A stretch of 38,002 bases of DNA from assembly GCF_028656955.1 (NCBI RefSeq), contig NZ_JAMDGY010000092.1:1-38002 (forward strand), given 5' to 3'. The stretch comes from Pseudomonas fontis. Its GTDB lineage: Bacteria > Pseudomonadota > Gammaproteobacteria > Pseudomonadales > Pseudomonadaceae. Positions within the stretch are counted from its first letter, which is position 1, and each line of letters begins with the position of its first letter. The position numbers and the translations under genes were made by a program. Below, one piece after another: positions 1 to 7,547 of the stretch. Under the pieces are notes generated by a model that saw only the letters and a program-made list of their open reading frames with translations, was not told the DNA's origin and made no database searches.

Positions 1-846
1 CGCGAGAGCCAAAGCAACGAGTTCAGCTCTTGCTGGGTGCGGGTATCCCAGGGCTGGGCGGGGGGCAACTGGGGCTCCATGGCGATACCCCGAATCGGTC
101 AGGAAGTCATCGTCAACTACGAAAATTCGGACCCCGATTTACCGATCATCACGGGGCGCACTTATTGCGCGACTCAGCCCCCGCCTTATGAGTTACCCAA
201 ACACAGAACCCGCATGACCCTCAAAAGCCAGACCCACAAAGGTGTGGGCTTCAATGAGCTGCGCTTTGAGGATGAGCTGGGGCATGAGGAGGTGTTCATC
301 CATGCGCAGAAGGACCAGAACATCAAGGTCAACCACGACGACACCCACACGGTTGGCAACGACCAGCGTATTGCCGTCGGACGCGACCGCAGCACCACGC
401 TTGGCCAGGATGACTCGGTCACGACCGGGCGCGATCGTCGCGAACATATCCAGCAGGATGCATTCACCACCGTTGAGCGCAATCAGGTCCTCAACGTGGG
501 CAACTCACTTGAGGCCGTCATCGCTTCAAGCCACAGCCTGAAAATCGGTGAGCACCAGACCCTGGTCATCGAAGGCGTGCAGTCCATCGAAGCCAAAACG
601 GCGCAACGCACGCTCACCCGCGAGTACGTGCTCCAGGGCACCGAGCGCATCCTCATCCGGGGCCCGAACGGCAAGATCGTCATGGACACTGCCGGCATCA
701 CCCTCGAGGCACCCGACATCATGCTCAAGGGCAACGTGGTAATCGTCGCGCCCTCCGAGGACCAGGTCGAGGCAATCGACGCCGCCATCCGCGAAGGTTC
801 ACCCCTGATCGAAGAATGCCCGTTCGCCAAGGAGGGCAAGGCATGA
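1..846 (+). CDS. vgrG: VgrG, T6SS spike protein, C-terminal part (5' truncated by window)
   Basis: This is the C-terminal 281 residues of a VgrG, the trimeric spike that caps the Hcp tube of the type VI secretion system and carries effectors. The frame is open from base 1, so the N-terminal gp27-like part lies outside the window. The first residues include the gp5 OB-fold end (GSMAIPRIGQEVIVNY, then DPDLPIITGRTY). Next comes the conserved FNELRFEDELGHEEVFIHAQ stretch with KDQN, then a run of short repeats (TVGNDQRIAVGRD, TTLGQDDSVTTGRD) that form the gp5 beta-helix needle. The end, IEECPFAKEGKA, is probably the cargo-specific tail. Its stop overlaps the next start as ATGA, so it is translationally coupled to the DUF4123 gene. 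The family call is secure; membership of a particular T6SS cluster cannot be told. Confidence 0.95.
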   Translation, partial: RESQSNEFSSCWVRVSQGWAGGNWGSMAIPRIGQEVIVNYENSDPDLPIITGRTYCATQPPPYELPKHRTRMTLKSQTHKGVGFNELRFEDELGHEEVFIHAQKDQNIKVNHDDTHTVGNDQRIAVGRDRSTTLGQDDSVTTGRDRREHIQQDAFTTVERNQVLNVGNSLEAVIASSHSLKIGEHQTLVIEGVQSIEAKTAQRTLTREYVLQGTERILIRGPNGKIVMDTAGITLEAPDIMLKGNVVIVAPSEDQVEAIDAAIREGSPLIEECPFAKEGKA

Positions 847-1418
847 GCCTGCACCAGCAACTGATGACCGCAGGCCTGATACCGCGCGTGGAAGAGCGCG
901 AGGTATTCCTTCTGGCTGAGGGCTCTGCACATGAGGCGTTGCGGGCTCGGCTGGAGTTTCATGACACCCCGCACCGTTCACTCTGGCGTCTGGAGGGCCA
1001 AAGCGCGCTTGAGAAACATGCACCGCTGCTATTCACCCTGGCGCCAGACAGCACGCTGGATGACTGGCTGGGAAGCATCCGGGCGACCTTGCCGCTGACG
1101 GTGCTCAGCAGCCGGCTTGCCTTCGATGACCTCTGGCGACACCTGCGCCGCTTCAGCAAGTTCCAGGACGCCGAGAGCCGCTACTGGCTTCGCCTCGGCG
1201 ACCCGTCAGCACTTGAGCGCTATGTCGGCTCCCTCGCCTACGAGCCGGGCCGGCTGGCGCGGTTCTTTGATCTGGGTGGCATCGACGCCTTGTACTTCCT
1301 CGACAGCCGCATCGGCCTGGCACGCCAGGCCCAACCGTTGTTCGAGCAAGCGCTGGGCAACGCCGAGCGCGATGGCTGCCTGATCTGGCGAGACATCGAA
1401 CTTGGGGAGGGCTGCTGA
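843..1418 (+). CDS. DUF4123 family T6SS effector adaptor/chaperone
   Basis: A 191-residue protein that resembles DUF4123 (Tap/TEC) adaptors. These bind the N-terminal part of an effector and load it onto the VgrG tip. The best visible hallmark is the central segment with HLRRF, followed by RYWLRLGDPSALERYV, which matches the family's FRFYDPRVL-like motif. The start at 843 is chosen because ATG overlaps the vgrG stop (ATGA); an in-frame start 27 bases upstream would lie inside vgrG. Its stop overlaps the following start (TGATG), so vgrG, adaptor and accessory gene read as one coupled unit. Adaptors of this family usually act on the effector encoded immediately downstream, here the gene at 2250. 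The exact partner is inferred from position. Confidence 0.8.
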   Translation: MSLHQQLMTAGLIPRVEEREVFLLAEGSAHEALRARLEFHDTPHRSLWRLEGQSALEKHAPLLFTLAPDSTLDDWLGSIRATLPLTVLSSRLAFDDLWRHLRRFSKFQDAESRYWLRLGDPSALERYVGSLAYEPGRLARFFDLGGIDALYFLDSRIGLARQAQPLFEQALGNAERDGCLIWRDIELGEGC

Positions 1419-2260
1419 TGCCACTTCCAGTCATCGATCTTCAGGCCATGGCCCTTGCCTCGCGCCGAGAGGTAGAACGCAAGCTGACGCGCTACCTGTG
1501 CGACACCCTCGGCTGGGCCTTGCCCAAGGTGCCGACTACCCCGGCGCATGTCGCAGACTTCGTCAACGGTGCGGCGAGCATTGCTGACCGGGCCGATTGC
1601 AGCGAGGGGCACGCCTTCAGCGTGCACATCCTGATCAGCTTTCTGGCCGGTGTTGGCTGGGCCGACGACCCGGCGTGCAGCACGCTTCGGGCGGCATTCC
1701 ATGCCACCGGGTTGGCCTTTGACACGCGTCTGGACCTGACCCTGCAACGCGCCATTCAACTGCGCCAGCAGCACGAGCAGGCACAACCGCTGATGCACGG
1801 GATCAGCGCGACCTTGCTGCTGGCCCGCAGCGACTCGCTCACGGAGGAAAGCTTGTGGTCGGCGCTGCTGCGCATGATGACCCATCGCGGCCTGGAGCCC
1901 GGCAGTGCCAAGGCTCTCTACCTGAGGTACGAGGCGGACGGCTGTCGTCGGCACAAGCTTCCCGTCCCTCCACACCAGGTCCTCGACGGTGCTCAGGAGC
2001 AGGCCTACCGCTATTACGCAAAGCGTCTTCCACAGCCATCGGATGACCTGCTGAACCTTGCGGCGCTGCCCAGGATGTTGCTGCTTGAGCACATTCTGCT
2101 GGCGATCACCTTCGGCCGCTTCTTCTACGTCAATCCGCTGCTGGGCGCATTGCACGCCTGTGCAACACAGGACCCCTCCCTCAGCGAACGCCCTTATGTA
2201 TTGCAGGCATTTCTGGATGCGCACACGCGCGCACTGACAGGAAGTTCCCATGGCCAATGA
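1418..2260 (+). CDS. T6SS-island accessory protein of unknown function
   Basis: I do not recognise a named family. The 280-residue protein is largely helical in character. It has no signal peptide and one strongly hydrophobic stretch near residues 215-245 (MLLLEHILLAITFGRFFY). It lies between the adaptor and the effector. Its start overlaps the upstream stop and its last 11 bases overlap the effector start. A scrap of a second copy of its 3' end survives at about 6112-6165, again overlapping an effector start in the same geometry. This suggests accessory gene and effector travel together as a cassette. A chaperone or co-loading factor for the effector N-terminus is a reasonable guess, but the sequence itself shows no function. 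Confidence 0.75.
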   Translation: MPLPVIDLQAMALASRREVERKLTRYLCDTLGWALPKVPTTPAHVADFVNGAASIADRADCSEGHAFSVHILISFLAGVGWADDPACSTLRAAFHATGLAFDTRLDLTLQRAIQLRQQHEQAQPLMHGISATLLLARSDSLTEESLWSALLRMMTHRGLEPGSAKALYLRYEADGCRRHKLPVPPHQVLDGAQEQAYRYYAKRLPQPSDDLLNLAALPRMLLLEHILLAITFGRFFYVNPLLGALHACATQDPSLSERPYVLQAFLDAHTRALTGSSHGQ

Positions 2261-4148
2261 AGCCGCGTCGACCCGCTACGCAACGTTGTCTCAAGATCCT
2301 CAAGGCGGCCTGCCATCCCAAGGCAGCGTATGTAAACACTGCACCATTCCCGGCTCACTGTTTTCCATCAGCGCCGCAGACGGCCCGCACGAAGGCGATG
2401 ACCTGCTGGGTATCGCCTCACGCACGGGTGCCAACTTCTCCTGGTTCACCCAGAACCCGTGGATCCGCGACAAGGAAAAGAACGCCCGCCAGACCTTCCT
2501 CGAACGGGTGCTTCTTCGCTTGGGCGAGGTCCACGGCGATGCCTACCTCGCTGAACTGTTCGCCTTTCTGGCGGTTCAGCAACTGGCCCTCACCTGCCTG
2601 GACGAGGAGATTGCCGCCGATGAGTTGCCCCCGGCCGTGCTCGACAACCTGGGCCGGCGCCTGGGTGATGGCTCGGGCTTCAGCCTGGAACGCAACTTCT
2701 TCTTTACCGATCACCAGCTCTACTACGCCACCTTCACCACGGCCCACTGGGAGGAGGCGCCGCGCCGCGAGTTCACCCAAGCGGATGGCAGCCATGGCAT
2801 CAGCCTGCCTTTCACCTGGCACAAGCCCAGGGGTCTGTTCCCGGTTGAATTGGCGGCGCAGCAACTGGCGCAGCACTTCGATCAGGCCAAGGCCACGGCC
2901 CGGTTCTGGGAAGGTGTGCTCGGTGGCGCCCAAGCGGTGGTGGGGGCGCTGGCCTTCATACCGGTGGTGCGTGGCATCAGCCTGATTGCCCGGGCCCCGG
3001 CAGGGGTGCGGTATGTGTTTGCCGCCCTGGAAGGCGCGTTGGCGGCCGACGCCATGGTCGATGGCAGCAGCCGGATGATCACCGGTGAAGGCTTGAGCCT
3101 CGGTGAAGGGTTCTTTGTCGAGCTGGCCCGGCTGGCCAACCCGAGCACCGCCGAAGCACGCGGCAAGCAGGTGTTCATGGCGATCAACCTGGCCCTGCTG
3201 CTGCCAGCGGCCTGGGGTGGTGCACGCTGGTTGATGCACCGGTTCCGGCGTGACGCGGTCGCGACGATCAAATTCGACAACGCCGCACTCAGTGCCGAGG
3301 AACTGAAGCGCATTGGCCGGCGCGAAACCGGCGAGGTGTCGGCGCTGGAAACCCGCATCGACAAGGCCCCGGTGCGGGGTGAGCCACCGGTGCGGATCTC
3401 CGAGCTGCACTCGGTCGAAACCAACGCCAGCCTGATTACCCTTGAGGTGGCGGCGGGCAAGGCTGATTTTGCCTTCATGGCCAGGAGTCTGCGCCAGCGG
3501 CTGGTGAGCCAGATTGCCCTGGCCACCGCCCCGCAGCGCATGGGCGGACGCCTGGCCAGCGTGGTCGGCGATGCAGGGGAGGAAGCGCTGGTGGCGGGGT
3601 TGCTTGAGCACTGGAAGGTATCACCGGGCAAGGTGCTGGGGCTCAGTACCGACCCAGCCGTGGCCAGCCGCTACGGCCTGAAGAACCGGAGCGATCACGG
3701 TATCGACATGCTGGTCCTTGTACCGCCGCCGCCCTCGTTGACCCTGCGCAATGCGCCGACCGCCACGATGCGCGATCACATCGATGGGGTGAAAGGCCTG
3801 GCACCGCTGGAGGTGATGCGGTTTGAGGAGGAGACGTTGTTGGTGATTGAGGTGAAGGCGACGTTGGGGAAGAGCAGGACGCCGGGGTTGTTGGCTACTC
3901 AATCGGGAGGGGGCGAAAAGAATCTGGAAAGAGTTTTGAATTTGACGAGAAGTGGTGCTCAAGGTTGGAGTCGAAAAAACATGCTGGCCGTTGACAGAGA
4001 TATGGATAAAAAAATCAGCACCATCAACAAATCAATGAGCGCCGGAAGAATTGAATTCGTGCATGCGCAGGTTTTTTTCGATCCTCTTGGAAACCTGAAT
4101 CGACTCACTGGCAATGGCACTGGAATTCAACTAAACCACTGGAGATAA
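2250..4148 (+). CDS. T6SS effector with C-terminal PoNe-like PD-(D/E)XK DNase domain
   Basis: A 632-residue protein with a long N-terminal carrier region and a C-terminal toxin. Residues 1-200 include a Cys pair (CKHC, 28-31) and are not recognised. Hydrophobic stretches lie near 228-248 (AVVGALAFIPVVRG) and 308-325. From about residue 435 the pattern fits the PoNe (polymorphic nuclease effector) DNases: GDAGEEAL (E444), DHGIDMLVL (D486), LLVIEVKAT (E534, K536), then Q551 and W573. The D, ExK and downstream Q/W fit a PD-(D/E)XK nuclease core that would act on target-cell DNA. No PAAR motif is visible, so delivery probably depends on the DUF4123 adaptor, VgrG and the separate PAAR protein. The last ~260 bases are visibly richer in A/T than the rest, as are the immunity genes that follow, which suggests the toxin tip and immunity were acquired together. 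The nuclease call rests on motifs and context. Confidence 0.78.
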   Translation: MANEAASTRYATLSQDPQGGLPSQGSVCKHCTIPGSLFSISAADGPHEGDDLLGIASRTGANFSWFTQNPWIRDKEKNARQTFLERVLLRLGEVHGDAYLAELFAFLAVQQLALTCLDEEIAADELPPAVLDNLGRRLGDGSGFSLERNFFFTDHQLYYATFTTAHWEEAPRREFTQADGSHGISLPFTWHKPRGLFPVELAAQQLAQHFDQAKATARFWEGVLGGAQAVVGALAFIPVVRGISLIARAPAGVRYVFAALEGALAADAMVDGSSRMITGEGLSLGEGFFVELARLANPSTAEARGKQVFMAINLALLLPAAWGGARWLMHRFRRDAVATIKFDNAALSAEELKRIGRRETGEVSALETRIDKAPVRGEPPVRISELHSVETNASLITLEVAAGKADFAFMARSLRQRLVSQIALATAPQRMGGRLASVVGDAGEEALVAGLLEHWKVSPGKVLGLSTDPAVASRYGLKNRSDHGIDMLVLVPPPPSLTLRNAPTATMRDHIDGVKGLAPLEVMRFEEETLLVIEVKATLGKSRTPGLLATQSGGGEKNLERVLNLTRSGAQGWSRKNMLAVDRDMDKKISTINKSMSAGRIEFVHAQVFFDPLGNLNRLTGNGTGIQLNHWR

Positions 4149-4152
4149 CACA

Positions 4153-5070
4153 ATGAAATCAACACTTAAGGCTCGACTTGAGAATAGATTGAGAAAAGTT
4201 AAAGACTGGTCATCCGACGATTTTCCCCAGCAAACAGAAAACCTCAATGAGTATCTGGCCAATCAAGGGGAGGTTGGCTTAGCCTGTAATGATCTGTTTA
4301 CTCTTGGCATGACCGAGGTAAAACGTAGTTTGGCGCTTTCACAGATGGCCCAACGAACACCAGCAACTCAACATCTATCCTCTGGGTTCGCCCGCCTAAT
4401 TGTCGCAGAAGCGATATCTATCGCAATATTGAAAAATTCAAAGCGCTTTTCGGTTGGCAATCTCGATGATGCAACCCACCTCATGTTAGGTGCTATTGCC
4501 ACTGGGCGACCAAGTCTGGTCAAACCTTTTTACGATACAGTCCTCACTGCGATGCAAGAGGGGTATGGCATCAGGGACGGCCGCGACCTCCCCATCGGCA
4601 CCACCCTTAGATATGCGGCTTTTGGACTCACGATTATCAGCCGCTGGCTAGAGCGTCCCTTGGACTTGGACAAGCATGCACTTCCACGGGACCCTGCCTG
4701 GGGGCAACTTGTCGCCTACTGGAATGAGCCCGCTCTGGACAATTTACTCCCTGTATTGATCAACGCCTGCGATACCCACGTTGAGCGCAGCGCATTGAAC
4801 TCTCGTGAAGTGAACACAACCGAATTTGAGTTTAACTCCGTATTCAAGGCTGTCTATCCCACAGAGATCCTGGCCATCCTGCGCTTGCGCGACCTGATCG
4901 GCCTACCCAACCCAACCTGGATTGACCATCCCCTGATGCAATCTCCCTATGCCGCCCTGACCTGCCGGCCCGGCATGCTCACCGAGCGCGATGAATTGCT
5001 ACAGCGTTTTCTAATGACCGCCTACCAACGAGACTTCCAAGCCGTTCCACCAGGCCTGACCGCCGGTTGA
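4153..5070 (+). CDS. Putative T6SS immunity protein 1 (PoNi-like)
   Basis: A 305-residue soluble protein without signal peptide. It starts 4 bases after the effector stop, with GGAG at 4141-4144 as ribosome site. It is probably the cognate cytoplasmic antidote of the effector at 2250, because it is adjacent and PoNe toxins are normally followed by DUF1910/DUF1911-type PoNi proteins. Visible conserved blocks are LMLGAIATG, DLPIGTTLRYAAFGL, PLDLDKHALPRDPAWGQL, PTEILAILRLRDLIGLPNP and DHPLMQSPYAALTCRPG. The first half is A/T-rich and differs between the three paralogues; the second half is GC-richer and nearly shared. Family assignment to PoNi is by context and general pattern, so it is moderate; the immunity role is more likely than not. 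Confidence 0.7.
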   Translation: MKSTLKARLENRLRKVKDWSSDDFPQQTENLNEYLANQGEVGLACNDLFTLGMTEVKRSLALSQMAQRTPATQHLSSGFARLIVAEAISIAILKNSKRFSVGNLDDATHLMLGAIATGRPSLVKPFYDTVLTAMQEGYGIRDGRDLPIGTTLRYAAFGLTIISRWLERPLDLDKHALPRDPAWGQLVAYWNEPALDNLLPVLINACDTHVERSALNSREVNTTEFEFNSVFKAVYPTEILAILRLRDLIGLPNPTWIDHPLMQSPYAALTCRPGMLTERDELLQRFLMTAYQRDFQAVPPGLTAG

Positions 5071-5160
5071 CTTGGCACTCGGTTGATCGCGCAAGTGCCA
5101 ATTGCGGTGAGATATGTGTTTGCCGCCCTCAGCCCTGAAGAACTGAAGCGTGCCTACTGA
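5071..5160 (+). pseudogene. Relic of a lost effector gene (interior fragments)
   Basis: The 102-base spacer between immunity genes 1 and 2 translates, in one frame up to a TGA at 5158-5160, to a sequence containing RLIAQVPIAVRYVFAAL followed directly by SPEELKRAY. The first part matches effector residues 244-260 (SLIARAPAGVRYVFAAL), including 17 identical bases (tatgtgtttgccgccct). The second matches effector residues 347-354 (LSAEELKR). In the live effector these lie 87 codons apart. Both positions carry an AAL codon trio (gccgccct and gccgcact), so the relic looks like a deletion between short near-identical sequences. It is a remnant of a former effector gene ahead of immunity gene 2. There is no start codon or ribosome site, so expression is unlikely. 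Confidence 0.8.
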
Positions 5161-5171
5161 GGTGATAATAT

Positions 5172-6086
5172 TTGAAAAACATCAAAAACAGTCGACTACT
5201 AAAGAGTCTATCAAGCGTTCAAGACTGGGCGCGCGATGAGCATCCTCGCACGCCAAAAAGATTCGATGAGTACATGTCTAATCAAGGTTTCATAGCGCTT
5301 GCAGCCAATGACCTTTTCAGGTTAGGAATGCGCGAAATAAAAACCAGCCTTAATACGGCCACAGCACACAAGTTCCTGTCGACCAAACATATGGCACATG
5401 GTGTCGCCAGAATGTTAGTGTCGGATGCTATAAATATTGAAGTTTTGAAAGGAGAAAACACCACAGCTGTTAGTAACCTTGATGACGCCACCGAACTTAT
5501 GCTGGGTGCCATCGCTACCGGCCAGCCCCATCTGGTCAAACCCTTTCACCAAGCCGTCTTCTCCGGGATTGAGGGTGGTTATGGCATTAGCGACGGCCAT
5601 GACTTGCCCATCGGTACTACCCTACGCTACGCGGCATTTGGCCTAACCATTATTGGCGACTGGCTGGGCAAACCACTTGACCTGGATAAACACGCACTAC
5701 CGCGCGACCCCGCCTGGGGACAGCTAGTCGCCTACTGGCGTGAGCCTGACCCTGTAAAACTACTACCGATATTGCTCAATGCCTGCGACACCCATGTAGA
5801 ACGCATCGCCTTGAAAGACAGCGAACTCAATACAGGCCTCTTTGAGTTCGGCTCAGTATTCCAAGCTGTTTATCCCACGGAAATACTAGCCATCCTGCGT
5901 TTGCGCGACCTGATCGGCCTACCCAATCCGCCCTGGATTGGTCACCCCCTGATGCAGTCTCCCTACGCCGCCCTCACCTGCCGCCCCGGCATGATCACCG
6001 AGCGCGATGAATTGCTGAACCGCTTTCTCGAAACCGCCTACCAACGGGATCCGCAATGCGTACCACCAAGCCTGACAGCCGGCTGA
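5172..6086 (+). CDS. Putative T6SS immunity protein 2 (orphan PoNi-like paralogue)
   Basis: A 304-residue paralogue of the first immunity gene. The start is a TTG at 5172, aligned by homology with the ATG starts of its neighbours (MKNIKN against MKSTLK and MKKTIK), preceded by GGTGATAATAT. No ATG lies in a suitable place. It shares with paralogue 3 the blocks LVKPFHQAVFSGIEGGYGI and GHDLPIGTTLRYAAFGL. The N-terminal third diverges from both neighbours. No intact effector precedes it; instead the spacer holds effector scraps at 5071-5160. It is therefore best read as an orphan immunity gene kept after loss of its own effector, able to protect against kin that still carry that toxin. The TTG start may give lower expression than the other two. 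Confidence 0.68.
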   Translation: MKNIKNSRLLKSLSSVQDWARDEHPRTPKRFDEYMSNQGFIALAANDLFRLGMREIKTSLNTATAHKFLSTKHMAHGVARMLVSDAINIEVLKGENTTAVSNLDDATELMLGAIATGQPHLVKPFHQAVFSGIEGGYGISDGHDLPIGTTLRYAAFGLTIIGDWLGKPLDLDKHALPRDPAWGQLVAYWREPDPVKLLPILLNACDTHVERIALKDSELNTGLFEFGSVFQAVYPTEILAILRLRDLIGLPNPPWIGHPLMQSPYAALTCRPGMITERDELLNRFLETAYQRDPQCVPPSLTAG

Positions 6087-6111
6087 TAGAGAGTAAGCAA
6101 TAGACTACTCG

Positions 6112-6165
6112 CCCTTTGCAAAGGCACACATATGTGCGCTTACAGGAAGCCTCCATGGCAAATCC
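6112..6165 (+). pseudogene. Relic of the accessory gene 3' end
   Basis: The spacer between immunity genes 2 and 3 translates in one frame to PFAKAHICALTGSLHGKS. This aligns with the last residues of the accessory protein encoded at 1418-2260 (AFLDAHTRALTGSSHGQ). The A-H, ALTGS and HG positions are conserved. As in the live copy, the relic's CAT-GGC codons contain an out-of-frame ATG that starts the effector relic. The stop codon is not preserved, and the frame runs on to a TGA at 6232-6234. Only the extreme 3' end survives, so no function is expected. Confidence 0.72.
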
Positions 6166-6234
6166 GACGCTCAGCAAATTCGCATATTAGTTGGCACTGG
6201 CATCCCGATTCACAACCGGAACCAAACACCATGA
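6155..6234 (+). pseudogene. Relic of a second lost effector gene (both ends only)
   Basis: An ATG at 6155, preceded by acaggaagcctcc (live effector: acaggaagttccc), opens a 12-codon frame, MANPTLSKFAY then TAG. It matches the effector beginning MAN and its TLS at residues 12-14. Directly after it, from 6193 in another frame, the DNA reads GTGIPIHNR and then to a TGA. This matches the live effector's final GTGIQLNHWR just ahead of an immunity gene. Almost the whole coding body between the two ends has been removed. This is the second effector ghost in the array, directly before immunity gene 3. Confidence 0.72.
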
Positions 6235-7145
6235 AAAAAACCATAAAAACCAGGCTCGACAAAAGCCTTTCTGACATTCAGGACTGGGCAACCGAACGTC
6301 CCCTCTTGAACACAAAAAGATTCGAAAACTATCTGTCACTCACAGAAAATATTGAACTAGCTTGTAATGACTTATTTAGTTTAGGCATGCGAGAGATCAA
6401 AAACAGCCTACGCACTGCGGTCAGCCAACGTTCGCAAGCAACTCAGCAAATAGCCTGTGGGTTCGCTCGTATGTTATCTGCCAAGGCGATATGTATTGAA
6501 AACCTGAAGCACCGCAGTCGTAGACACGTATGTGATCTGGATGGGGTAACCCAGTTGATGCTGGGCGCCATCGCCACCGGGCAACCCCATCTGGTCAAAC
6601 CTTTCCATCAAGCCGTCTTCTCAGGTATTGAAGGTGGCTATGGCATCGGCGACGGCCATGATTTGCCCATCGGCACTACTCTGCGCTACGCGGCATTTGG
6701 TTTATCCATCATTGGAGACTGGCTGGAAACGCCACTTGATCTAGATAAACACGCCCTTCCACGCGATCCCGCCTGGGGGCAACTGGTCGCCCACTGGCGT
6801 GAACCTGACCCTGAAAAGCTCCTGCCAATACTGCTCAATGCCTGTGACACCCATATAGAGCGGATCGCCCTGACCGAGCGTGAAGTCAATTCCGGGCTGT
6901 TTGAGTTCGGCTCGGAATTTGAAGCAGTCTATCCCACAGAAATCCTGGCCATCTTGCGCCTGCGCGACCTGATCGGCCTACCCAATCCACCCTTGATTGA
7001 CCACCCCCTGATGCAATCCCCCTACGCCGCCCTCACCTGCCGCCCCGGCACGCTCACCGAGCGCGATGAATTGCTGCAGCGCTTTCTCATGACCGCCTAC
7101 CAACGTGACCCCCACGCCGTTCCACCCGGCCTGACCGCCGGTTGA
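6231..7145 (+). CDS. Putative T6SS immunity protein 3 (orphan PoNi-like paralogue)
   Basis: A 304-residue paralogue of the two preceding immunity proteins. The frame could be opened 33 codons upstream at 6132, but homology with the other copies (MKKTIKTRLDKSLSDIQDWA against MKSTLKARLENRLRKVKDWS) fixes the start at the ATG at 6231. The upstream extension is relic DNA. It has the same conserved C-terminal blocks, including PLDLDKHALPRDPAWGQL and LRLRDLIGLPNP, and ends QRDPHAVPPGLTAG, closest to copy 1 there. The central block LVKPFHQAVFSGIEGGYGI is closest to copy 2, which hints at recombination between copies. It is probably an orphan immunity protein against a lost or sibling effector. Confidence 0.7.
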   Translation: MKKTIKTRLDKSLSDIQDWATERPLLNTKRFENYLSLTENIELACNDLFSLGMREIKNSLRTAVSQRSQATQQIACGFARMLSAKAICIENLKHRSRRHVCDLDGVTQLMLGAIATGQPHLVKPFHQAVFSGIEGGYGIGDGHDLPIGTTLRYAAFGLSIIGDWLETPLDLDKHALPRDPAWGQLVAHWREPDPEKLLPILLNACDTHIERIALTEREVNSGLFEFGSEFEAVYPTEILAILRLRDLIGLPNPPLIDHPLMQSPYAALTCRPGTLTERDELLQRFLMTAYQRDPHAVPPGLTAG

Positions 7146-7172
7146 TTCAACCACCTACCTCAGGAGATTCCC

Positions 7173-7442
7173 ATGCCCAGAAAAGGCGCCATCCGCCTAG
7201 GCGACCCACACACCGGCGGCGGCAGCATGATCGAAGCCAGCGGCTTCCCGGTGAATGGCAAGCCGCAATGCCTGCTCGGCGACAAAGCCCAGTGCCCCAC
7301 CCACCTGGGCACCTTCCCCCTGGTCTCCAGCGGCGACAGTTCGGCCACGTTCAACGGTCACCCCATGGCACTCGAACCAGCACAACTGGCTTGCGGCTGC
7401 GAGGTATCGTCCACCTGCACCCGAGCATTCGCCAAAGCCTGA
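7173..7442 (+). CDS. PAAR domain protein, T6SS spike tip
   Basis: An 89-residue protein made of a single PAAR domain. PAAR proteins are zinc-bound cones that sharpen the VgrG trimer and help effectors attach. The visible pattern is AIRLGDPHTGGGSMIEAS, then GDKAQCPTH, HPMALEPAQLACGCEV and a final STCTRAFAKA, with His and Cys residues suited to the metal site. CAGGAG lies 7 bases before the ATG. It has no fused toxin, so it is a tip component shared with the VgrG/effector set in the same direction. It closes the island. Confidence 0.9.
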   Translation: MPRKGAIRLGDPHTGGGSMIEASGFPVNGKPQCLLGDKAQCPTHLGTFPLVSSGDSSATFNGHPMALEPAQLACGCEVSSTCTRAFAKA

Positions 7443-7547
7443 GAACCACAGCGAGCCGCCCGCACGCCGTTTGCCACCACGGCGGGCGCGATCGGCAAAA
7501 TAGCCATGCGCGCCGATCCAATCCTTCAGCGATGACACATCCAACCA

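Noticed and set aside
6132..6230. Longer N-terminus for immunity protein 3
   Set aside because: Paralogues align from the ATG at 6231, and the upstream part is explained by relic effector and accessory-gene sequence.
7457..7488. Inverted repeat cgcccgc/gcgggcg between PAAR and kinase genes as a bidirectional terminator
   Set aside because: It has an 18-base loop, no T-run on either strand, and a competing 6-bp pairing, so the support is too weak.
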